Assembly: GCA_900766495.1 (NCBI GenBank)
Contig: CAAFVM010000041.1
Span: forward strand, 1-14,492
DNA length: 14,492 nucleotides
DNA from: Clostridia bacterium
GTDB taxonomy: Bacteria; Bacillota; Clostridia; Christensenellales; Borkfalkiaceae
Reading direction: 5' to 3'
Below are positions 6,619 through 12,880 of this stretch, in pieces. The notes under the pieces were generated by a model. It was given only the letters and a program-made list of their open reading frames with translations. It was not told the origin of the DNA and ran no database searches. A program made the translations under genes and the position numbers. Each line of letters starts with the position of its first letter. Position 1 is the first letter of the stretch.

Positions 6619-8163
6619 TTAATCCTCCGTGCCGCGAAGCGAGGGGTTGAAAGCGTCGCGCAGTCCGTTGCCGAACAGGTTGAAGCTTATCATAAGCAAA
6701 GAAACGAACAATGCGGGGAACAAAATTATGTGCGGGAACGTGGTTAAATACCCCTGCCCGCTCGACAACAGCGTACCCACGCTGGTTATTTTCGAAGTTC
6801 CTAAATTTATTATTCCGAGGTAGGAAAGGCTGGATTCGCTGAATATTACGCCCGGAATAACCAAAACGCAGCTTGTTACCAACGTGCCGAGCGCGTTAGG
6901 GAATATGTGCTTGAACATAATGCGGGCGTCCGACGCGCCGAGCGTTCTTGCCGCCAGCACGTATTCCTGATTTTTATACCTGTAAAACTGCATTCGCGTC
7001 GTAGAAGCCATTCCTATCCACCCGGTTAAAACGAAAGCGAACAGCAAGGTTACCACAGGACCTACGGAAGAAGCCACGTGCAGTTTGAACAGCGTTACTA
7101 CCACCATAAACGGAACTCCGCTTAAAATATCGGAAATTCTTTCCATGGTAAGGTCGAGCGCGCCGCCGTAATACCCCTCGACCGCGCCGTATATAGCGCC
7201 GATTACAAGGTTGATTACCGATATTGCGCAGGCGAAAAGCAAACTGAACCTTGCGCCCGAAGCGAGGTTGGCGAAAATATCTTTGCCGTACTGGTCGGTT
7301 CCGAACAAAAATACAGGTTTTTTGCCGTATTTATATTCGAAATATTTAAGATAGTTAATTCGGCAAACCACGTTGTTGTTCGATTTTCTTATGCAGTAAT
7401 CGTAAAGCGGGGTTTCACCCTCTATTCTCATCGAGCTGGTGTAACCGTCGTTTCCGCCGTAAGCGATATAGTTGTTTTCAAGCGTGTATTCGCCTGTTGC
7501 CGAATCGTAAATAAGCGGCAGACCGCGTTTCGAGCCGCCGTCGTTGATTTTGTACCACACGTTGGCGTCGTCTTTATAAATGCCGTCGTTTTCGGTAACC
7601 GCGGGATAAATAATCTGAACTTTGTGTTCGTCCTGATATTTTTGCAGTTCGGCATACTGCTCGACGGTAAGCTGAACGAAAACCATAGTCGTTTTGGTGT
7701 AACCGTCTACGTAAACGTCGTAATATCTGCTTTTGTTTACGTTTATGCCCATTTGAGTTTCTACTATTTTACTTCCGCGATTTTTAACTATTACTTTTTC
7801 GCCTGTTTCGGCTTCGATAGCCGAATATCTTATAAAGTCGGCGTCTTTAACCGATTCGTTTTTGCAACCGTCCCACCCTAAAAACGAGAAAACCGTGGAT
7901 TTAGGCAGTTTGTTCATCATGTTCACGTCGGAAAAAGTAACGTCGAACGGAGTGAGAAACGGACCTATCGCCGCAAACAAAAGCAAAAACGCTATTATGA
8001 CGGCAGCCACAACCGAAGATTTGTTTTTGCAGAACCGACGGAATGCGTCCTTAAAATACCCGACGGGTTTGGTTTCGAATTTCTCGTCGTGAATCGCAGA
8101 ACCTCCGCCCACGAATTGAAATTTATCGGGAGTTAAGGTTATTTGCATTTTATCTTTTTTCAT
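6619..8163 (-). CDS. oppC: Oligopeptide ABC transporter permease OppC-like, with a large external loop domain
   Basis: This 514-aa membrane subunit forms the channel with OppB. It has a cytoplasmic N-terminus with RRFCKNK before TM1 (about 50-70), then the FLFGTDQYGKDIF block typical of OppC (about 285-297), further membrane segments, and the EAA coupling loop EYVLAARTLGASDARIMF (about 400-417) that docks on the ATPases. OppC proteins are usually 300-340 aa with about 45 residues between TM1 and the GTD block; here there are about 215, polar and rich in Y, N, D and G, which should fold outside the cell. ATG 8163 is chosen, with GGAGG 10 nt upstream; a GTG two codons earlier has only 4 nt spacing. 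The gene follows oppB by 19 nt. Confidence 0.92.
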   Translation of the reverse strand: MKKDKMQITLTPDKFQFVGGGSAIHDEKFETKPVGYFKDAFRRFCKNKSSVVAAVIIAFLLLFAAIGPFLTPFDVTFSDVNMMNKLPKSTVFSFLGWDGCKNESVKDADFIRYSAIEAETGEKVIVKNRGSKIVETQMGINVNKSRYYDVYVDGYTKTTMVFVQLTVEQYAELQKYQDEHKVQIIYPAVTENDGIYKDDANVWYKINDGGSKRGLPLIYDSATGEYTLENNYIAYGGNDGYTSSMRIEGETPLYDYCIRKSNNNVVCRINYLKYFEYKYGKKPVFLFGTDQYGKDIFANLASGARFSLLFACAISVINLVIGAIYGAVEGYYGGALDLTMERISDILSGVPFMVVVTLFKLHVASSVGPVVTLLFAFVLTGWIGMASTTRMQFYRYKNQEYVLAARTLGASDARIMFKHIFPNALGTLVTSCVLVIPGVIFSESSLSYLGIINLGTSKITSVGTLLSSGQGYLTTFPHIILFPALFVSLLMISFNLFGNGLRDAFNPSLRGTED

Positions 8164-8182
8164 AATCACTCGTCCTCCCGTA

Positions 8183-9139
8183 TTATTTGGCTCCCATTCT
8201 TATTCTGGGGTCGATAATGCCATAGCTTATATCCACTATGATGCCCGCGGCAAGCCCTATGAACGTATAGAACGCCGAAAGCAGCATAAAGAAGTTATAA
8301 TCCTGATTGTTGATTGCCGAAACGTAAAGTCCGCCCACGCCGGGAATAGAGAATATTCCCTCGATAATAAGCGAACCCGAAAGTATGCCAACGAACTCGC
8401 CTATAATCATGGGAAATATGGGAACCATGGCGTTTCTTAAAGCGTGGCGCACGGTGGTTTGCGCTTTGGTAAGACCTTTTGTTCGGGCAAGCAGCATATA
8501 TTCGCTGGTTAAAACCTCGGTAAGCTCGGCGCGGGTGTAACGCGCGAAGCCCGCTATGGTGCCGAACGAAAGCGAAATAACCGCGGGCATAAGCGAAACG
8601 AACATATCCCACGAGAAATAGTTTCCGCCGGTATCCATAAGGAACGGGAACCACTGCAATTTATAGCAGAAAATATACTGCACCAAAAACGCGTAAACAT
8701 AACTGGGAACCGAAACGAAAATCATAACGCCGGTAGAAATAACGTGGTCTTGCCACTTATTCTTTTTAAGCGCCGCGAATATGCCCAGCCCTATGCCGAT
8801 AGGCACGCTGATAAGCATTGCGTAAACGTTAACAAGCACGGTTGCCGGCAGTTTGGAAGCAAAAATATCCACTACGTTCTGCCCCGTGTAAATCTGTTCG
8901 CCCACGCCCCAGTCGCCGTAAACGAAAATTCGCTTTAAAAATATAAAATATTGAACGATTATGGGCTTGCCGTACCCGAGCAGTTCGCGGCGGATTTTTA
9001 TGGCGTCTGCGTCCTGCCCGAACACCTTTTCGTTGGGAAGCGGCAACAGCTTTATTAAAACAAAGCATATTGTCATTATAACGAAAAAGGTAAACAGCAT
9101 AAGCCCTATTCGTTTTAGTACGTATTTTAACACGGACAT
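8183..9139 (-). CDS. oppB: Oligopeptide ABC transporter permease OppB-like
   Basis: This 318-aa inner channel subunit has the normal family length, unlike the other Opp proteins here. It shows TM1 (about 10-31) after a short basic start, a periplasmic-type loop containing GYGKPIIVQYF, the EAA coupling loop EYMLLARTKGLTKAQT (about 213-228) and the conserved end with EGIFSIPGVGGLYVSAI and DPRIR. The start is ATG 9139, where GGAGG lies 7 nt upstream and the protein begins just before the first membrane helix. An in-frame ATG at 9208 adds 23 residues without a ribosome site and is rejected. It lies 245 nt after oppA, a gap containing a strong RNA hairpin, so it probably shares the oppA promoter at reduced level. 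Confidence 0.93.
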   Translation of the reverse strand: MSVLKYVLKRIGLMLFTFFVIMTICFVLIKLLPLPNEKVFGQDADAIKIRRELLGYGKPIIVQYFIFLKRIFVYGDWGVGEQIYTGQNVVDIFASKLPATVLVNVYAMLISVPIGIGLGIFAALKKNKWQDHVISTGVMIFVSVPSYVYAFLVQYIFCYKLQWFPFLMDTGGNYFSWDMFVSLMPAVISLSFGTIAGFARYTRAELTEVLTSEYMLLARTKGLTKAQTTVRHALRNAMVPIFPMIIGEFVGILSGSLIIEGIFSIPGVGGLYVSAINNQDYNFFMLLSAFYTFIGLAAGIIVDISYGIIDPRIRMGAK

Positions 9140-9254
9140 TGATTTTCCTCCGTTTGCGTTTTTTACCCTTAACCCCACACGCAGGCAAACTCCTGCGATT
9201 TTTGGCATTTCTGCCCTTTTTTCGGCGAAATCCGTTCCGCCTTTAATTATGCGT

Positions 9255-9287
9255 ATAGCGAAGAGACTTTTTAAGCCCCCTCGCTAT
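9255..9287 (-). promoter_or_regulatory. 15-bp RNA stem-loop between oppA and oppB
   Basis: On the minus strand ATAGCGAGGGGGCTT pairs along its full length with AAGTCTCTTCGCTAT across an AAA loop. Three of the pairs are G-U, so the full stem exists only in the opp-sense RNA. No T-run follows, so it is not a simple terminator. In binding-protein operons such stems often protect the upstream message and lower expression of the permease genes; that role is inferred here. Confidence 0.65.
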
Positions 9288-9309
9288 CCGTTTTTTAGTT
9301 TTTTAGTTT

Positions 9310-9350
9310 AACGCGGAATTGTTTAGCCGCCTCTTACGGCTTTTCGCGTT
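9310..9350. other. Nested inverted repeat downstream of oppA
   Basis: AACGCG (9310-9315) pairs with CGCGTT (9345-9350), enclosing AGCCG (9325-9329) with CGGCT (9337-9341). A T-rich run follows only on the plus strand, where no gene needs terminating. In opp-sense RNA it would be a second hairpin behind the oppA stop, possibly a barrier to 3' exonucleases. The rest of the 9140-9384 gap holds only the oppB ribosome binding site. Confidence 0.4.
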
Positions 9351-9384
9351 TTTGTTTTGCGGACGTAAAATTCAGGTTATTCTC

Positions 9385-11982
9385 TTAATAGCTCAAGTGT
9401 CCGCCGTTCTTTTTCACGAACCGGTTCCAGTCGTAATCGTCGTAGTTATGAGTCATATATCTAATTCCGCCGAAGCCCATGCCGAACATATAATTTTCTT
9501 TGCCGTAGTTCACTTTGTAAGAAAGCAGTTGAACCGCGCCCTCGGTCATCATGGGGATAGTGGTGTAATCCAGAAGAATTTTCTTCTGCATTTCGGCAAG
9601 AACCTGCGCCCTAATCGAGCCGTCTACTTTACCGTAAGACCAGTTAAGACCTGTATCCGACTGACCGGTAAGAATCTTCTGCCATTCGTAAACGCTGTAT
9701 TCAAGCTCTTCGGCGGCGCCGTCGCCGTCCGCGTCGTAGGTTATTTTAACCATATAGTCGGGACCGTCGCGGTTAATCCACTTATCGTATTGATAGGTGT
9801 TTTCGCTGTTCGCCGCCGCGTCTACGTAAACCTGCATAAGGTCGTAGGGGTCGAGTTCGCCGCCCGACCAGCCGAAGCCCCACGACGTGTCGGCTTTACC
9901 CGACTGAATGGCTCCGCCGAAATCGCTTCCGAGCGAGGTATTGAAGTTGTATTGGAGTTTGCCCTCGAGCTTGGTGCCCGCAAACAAATCTTCATAGCAC
10001 TTCTTGAAAGTGGTAAACCATTGTTTTTCAGATTCGCTTTCGGTCGCGGAGCAATGGTCTATGGCTATTATCGTGTCCGCTTTCAAAAGCCCTTGCGCGA
10101 TGGCTTTATCGTAAGCTTCGTCTACGAGTTTTTTAGCCGTGGTAAGGTCGTAACCGCTTATAGAATTGTAAGCTTCGTCTAACGTTTTAAAGGTTTTACC
10201 CTCGCCGTATTCAACGCCCCAGAATTCGCAAACGCCCTGTTTAACGCTGTCGTAAGAGTTAACGGCGGAAGAGGTTTCGGGGTCGGCTATTATAAGGTCG
10301 GTAAACAAGCTGGTAGCCGCTTTGCCGCCCGGATAGAGGTTGGAGCAGAGAGTAGACCTGTCTATCGCGTAGCAGATAGCCTGACGGAACTCTTTAATAG
10401 AAAGTATGGTCTTGTTGTATTTTGCCTTTACAGCGCCGCTCGCTATATCGGCTTTGTAGTTTGCGAGAGTATAGCTGTTGTCAATCGTCTTTCCGTTCAT
10501 AGCGGCTTCGCGAATAGCGAGGTCGTCATAGTTGGAAAGAATTATGCCGTAGAAAGTGGAAGCGCCGGTAGCGCGGTAGAGCTGGGTGCTCGATTTGTGT
10601 TTGTCGTAATAAGTTTTGTTCATTCCGAAAACGTCGATCTTGCCCGAAAGGAACATTTCTTCACGGGTGGATATTTGCTCAACGTAACTTAAAACAACCT
10701 TGGTGGTTTGATACTGGCTTACGGTTGCGCCGTCGGCTTCGCGAACGAAAGTGCCGTATTCTTCGGCGTATTTATCGGTAAACCCGAACCAGGTATTGCT
10801 CTTGGTGAATTCCATTACCTGCTGGTCGAGATATTTTGTGAGTTTATAAGGTCCGTAGCCCATATAGGTAGCCACGCTCGTGCCGTAAGTGGTTGACCAA
10901 AGTCCGCCCGCCGTGGGAGCCTTTTTAAGGCTGTCGTAAAGCGGTTTGTATACCAGCGGCAAGCCGAGGTTGTACATTTTATAAAAACCTATAAGCTCTT
11001 TGTTTAAAATAAGGTCTACGGTGTAGTCGTCAATTACTTTAAATCCTACGTTGTCGAAAGAAGCTTCGGGATAGGTGTAATTCGCGAGGCAGAAAGCAAG
11101 CACGCCGTCGGCTCCCTCGTTCCAGAAAGCTATAAGCGCGTCGAGCACGGCTTTCTTTTCGGGGTCGGCTTTAATCTGGGTTAAAGTTTTTTCTTCAAGC
11201 GCGTCGATAGTAGCCGCTGTGACGTTTTCGGGAAGAGCCGCGCCGAACGCCTTGGCAAGGGCCAGAATATATTCGCCGCCGGTTTGGGTTGAAGTCAGCC
11301 CTGCATTCTCATATCCGCCAAGACCGTATTGTGCGCGGAGCGACGAAACCTTTCCGCCGTATTTGCTCGTATCGGCGCTGCCGTTATTTAAACGGAACAC
11401 GAGAATATCGTCGAGTTCGGCAGAATATTCTTTATAAGGCGTGTCAGCAGGGAACCAACCCTGAACGCCGCTATAGAAATAATCTTTTGCGCCTACCATA
11501 CCCAAACTGTTGTAAAGGTCCTGCCCGCGCCTGTTCTGAAACTTGGAGTTAAGCAGTTCTTTTACGGTGTATTCATAGTCGGCTGCGGTTATGCCAACGC
11601 CGTTATCCCATTTCGCGTCGGGATTTAACTTTATTCTGAACGCGTAGCCGGTATCGGCGCCCTCGGGAATGCCCCATTTCGCGTCGTTTTTATAGGTGGC
11701 GGTAACGTCGACAGGCTCTTCCGTTGCCATTACCGGTTTATACGCGAACGTACTTCCGTCTTCGGAATAGTCGGCTTCATACCAGCTGCTCGTAGTATAA
11801 TCGAGCGGCACGCGGTCGGAAACCGAACTGTAAGTGAGCGGGTTGAACGTTGACGGTTGAAGCGCATATGTCCCGCGATAGGTATATTCGCCTTTTCCCG
11901 TTTTGTCGTCGCTGCCGCCGCAAGCGGTAAAACATCCGAGCGATACTGCCGCGACAAGCAACATTGTTACAAGCTTTTTCAT
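9385..11982 (-). CDS. oppA: Oligopeptide-binding lipoprotein, OppA-like (SBP family 5), unusually large
   Basis: This surface-anchored lipoprotein captures peptides for OppBCDF. The N-terminus is a lipoprotein signal (MKKLVTMLLVAAVSLG, then CFTAC); lipidation is likely at C21, with C17 also possible, followed by a GGSDD linker. Family-5 landmarks are ALQPSTFNPL (40-49), FRIKLNPDAKWDNG (115-128), FKVIDDYTVDLIL (about 314-326), KEFRQAICYAIDR (530-542) and the C-terminal EMQKKILLDYTTIPM. At 865 aa it exceeds the usual 540-600; extra sequence lies around 165-310, just before residue 530, and around 735-790, where DADGDGAAEELE (750-761) fits an EF-hand-type calcium loop. ATG 11982 has GGAGG 6 nt upstream. 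An upstream TTG at 12108 would add 42 lysine-rich residues before the signal peptide and is rejected. First gene of the operon. Confidence 0.93.
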   Translation of the reverse strand: MKKLVTMLLVAAVSLGCFTACGGSDDKTGKGEYTYRGTYALQPSTFNPLTYSSVSDRVPLDYTTSSWYEADYSEDGSTFAYKPVMATEEPVDVTATYKNDAKWGIPEGADTGYAFRIKLNPDAKWDNGVGITAADYEYTVKELLNSKFQNRRGQDLYNSLGMVGAKDYFYSGVQGWFPADTPYKEYSAELDDILVFRLNNGSADTSKYGGKVSSLRAQYGLGGYENAGLTSTQTGGEYILALAKAFGAALPENVTAATIDALEEKTLTQIKADPEKKAVLDALIAFWNEGADGVLAFCLANYTYPEASFDNVGFKVIDDYTVDLILNKELIGFYKMYNLGLPLVYKPLYDSLKKAPTAGGLWSTTYGTSVATYMGYGPYKLTKYLDQQVMEFTKSNTWFGFTDKYAEEYGTFVREADGATVSQYQTTKVVLSYVEQISTREEMFLSGKIDVFGMNKTYYDKHKSSTQLYRATGASTFYGIILSNYDDLAIREAAMNGKTIDNSYTLANYKADIASGAVKAKYNKTILSIKEFRQAICYAIDRSTLCSNLYPGGKAATSLFTDLIIADPETSSAVNSYDSVKQGVCEFWGVEYGEGKTFKTLDEAYNSISGYDLTTAKKLVDEAYDKAIAQGLLKADTIIAIDHCSATESESEKQWFTTFKKCYEDLFAGTKLEGKLQYNFNTSLGSDFGGAIQSGKADTSWGFGWSGGELDPYDLMQVYVDAAANSENTYQYDKWINRDGPDYMVKITYDADGDGAAEELEYSVYEWQKILTGQSDTGLNWSYGKVDGSIRAQVLAEMQKKILLDYTTIPMMTEGAVQLLSYKVNYGKENYMFGMGFGGIRYMTHNYDDYDWNRFVKKNGGHLSY

Positions 11983-12090
11983 TTTATACCTCCATATTAG
12001 TTTTGCTTTTTTTTGCAATAACCTTAATATATAATAACGCGGTTTTGTTTTTTTAACCGTGCGTATTATCTTTTTCTTATAAAAACTTTT

Positions 12091-12128
12091 CTTTTTGGTA
12101 CCTGCCAAAAAGAAGAGGCGCGCCTCTT
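12091..12128 (-). promoter_or_regulatory. Tandem hairpins in the oppA leader, candidate attenuator
   Basis: The minus-strand RNA first meets AAGAGGCGCGCCTCTT (12113-12128), a perfect 16-nt palindrome able to form a GC-rich hairpin, then CTTTTTGG. That T-run is itself the left arm of an 8-bp inverted repeat CTTTTTGG/CCAAAAAG (12091-12098 and 12105-12112) with loop CAGGTA. The first hairpin plus T-run resembles an early terminator about 110-125 nt after the predicted start. Whether it regulates is unknown. Confidence 0.45.
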
Positions 12129-12141
12129 AAAAAATTAAAAT

Positions 12142-12176
12142 TGCATATATTCATTCAATTTCTAATGAATATTCAT
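12142..12176. promoter_or_regulatory. Cluster of ATATTCAT inverted repeats in the oppA leader
   Basis: ATATTCATT (12147-12155) and AATGAATAT (12164-12172) form a 9-bp inverted repeat with an 8-nt loop, overlapping the palindrome ATGAATATTCAT (12165-12176). The left half, TGCATATATTCAT (12142-12154), recurs with one change as TGCAAATATTCAT at 12388-12400, upstream of the promoter. It could be an operator or RNA structure; the AT-rich setting makes chance similarity possible. Confidence 0.35.
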
Positions 12177-12241
12177 ATTTTACTGCATATAAATGAATTT
12201 TTATTCCGTTATTTGCTTTTTTAAAGCGGTTATTTTTAAAG

Positions 12242-12270
12242 ATTATAACAAAACATACGCTTTATGTCAA
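12242..12270 (-). promoter_or_regulatory. oppA: Perfect extended -10 SigA promoter of the opp operon
   Basis: The minus strand has TTGACA (12265-12270), a 17-bp spacer and TATAAT (12242-12247), with TG one base before the -10. The start is expected near 12235, giving an oppA leader of about 250 nt. A promoter this strong would make control at the operator or leader level necessary if expression is to vary. Confidence 0.88.
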
Positions 12271-12323
12271 CGCTTTTATGACAAAAACATTATTTTTTGC
12301 CATTTTTTTTGCTAAAACCTGCC

Positions 12324-12338
12324 ATAAGTTAAACTTAT
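12324..12338. promoter_or_regulatory. 15-bp palindrome upstream of the opp promoter
   Basis: ATAAGTT, A, AACTTAT is a perfect odd palindrome centred about 96 bp before the predicted transcription start, a position typical of a regulator site. No known regulator consensus is recognised in it. The surrounding 12271-12480 is AT-rich and shows no gene on either strand. Confidence 0.35.
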
Positions 12339-12480
12339 ACTTTTGAGGCGCGAATTTTAGCGAAAAAAGCCGAAACAACAAGCTTAATGCAAATATTCAT
12401 TTTTATGTTTTTATTTTAAAAACACTTACCTATATTGTATGCGCTGTTAACACAAAACGTAAATTGCGGTAACGATTAAG

Positions 12481-12520
12481 CAAAAACCCGCAACGGAAAA
12501 TCCGTCGCGGGTAGTTTTTT
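12481..12520. terminator. Terminator hairpin between the hydrogenase region and the opp promoter
   Basis: On the minus strand ACCCGCGACGGA pairs with TCCGTTGCGGGT over 12 bp (one G-T) around TTT, followed by TTTTG. On the plus strand the same arms leave one A-C mismatch and are followed by AGTTTTTT. The minus-strand version is better paired and probably ends hydrogenase transcription about 370 nt after its stop. Confidence 0.75.
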
Positions 12521-12526
12521 ATTTTC

Positions 12527-12745
12527 TTCTGTCATGTTGAGCTTGCCGAAACATCCAGGCGCAGCCGCATGTTTGATTACGGCACAACATAACCCTCGCG
12601 CAGCAATACCTAAACAACAGTAGCACATTGCCGCGGGGAATTAGAAAGAATTCGTTTCCACGAGATTCCCGGGTTTCGCTCGGAATGACAGATTTTTCTT
12701 TTTTCTGTCATGTTGAGCAAGCGAAGCGCGTCGAAACATCTCGCG
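12527..12745. repeat. Intergenic repeat cluster, two direct copies and one inverted copy
   Basis: TTCTGTCATGTTGAGC occurs at 12527-12542 and again at 12703-12718, each followed by CGAAACATC after a gap of 4 and 13 nt respectively. An inverted relative lies at 12661-12691, from CGAGATTCC to GGAATGACAG. Copies two and three face each other across a short T-rich loop and could fold into a long imperfect hairpin; copies one and three flank a unit of about 165 bp like terminal inverted repeats. No open frame is visible. The layout suggests a REP- or MITE-like dispersed element. The remaining 12746-12880 holds no gene or convincing signal. Confidence 0.7.
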
Positions 12746-12880
12746 GAAGCGTACCTTTCTGATTCTTCGCGCCCGACCGTTTATTATAGTTTAAGCGTTC
12801 TGCCGCGAAAGCAATTATTACAGGAATAACGGCACGACTTTTCCCCGTCTTATCGGGCGAAGCCGCATTTAATAATACAA

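Noticed and set aside
9319..10182. 287-codon plus-strand frame overlapping the oppA 3' end
   Set aside because: It lies antisense to conserved OppA sequence, has no ribosome site and gives no recognisable protein.
11983..12108. 42-residue N-terminal extension of OppA from a TTG
   Set aside because: It is a lysine-rich translation of the leader, precedes a complete lipoprotein signal peptide and lacks a ribosome site; ATG 11982 has GGAGG at ideal spacing.
12481..12745. CRISPR array
   Set aside because: There are only two direct copies with unequal internal gaps plus an inverted one; no regular repeat-spacer periodicity and no cas genes.
12783..12814. TATAAT on the minus strand downstream of the hydrogenase gene
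   Set aside because: The only -35-like hexamer, TTGCTT, is 20 bp away and nothing upstream at 17 bp resembles TTGACA.
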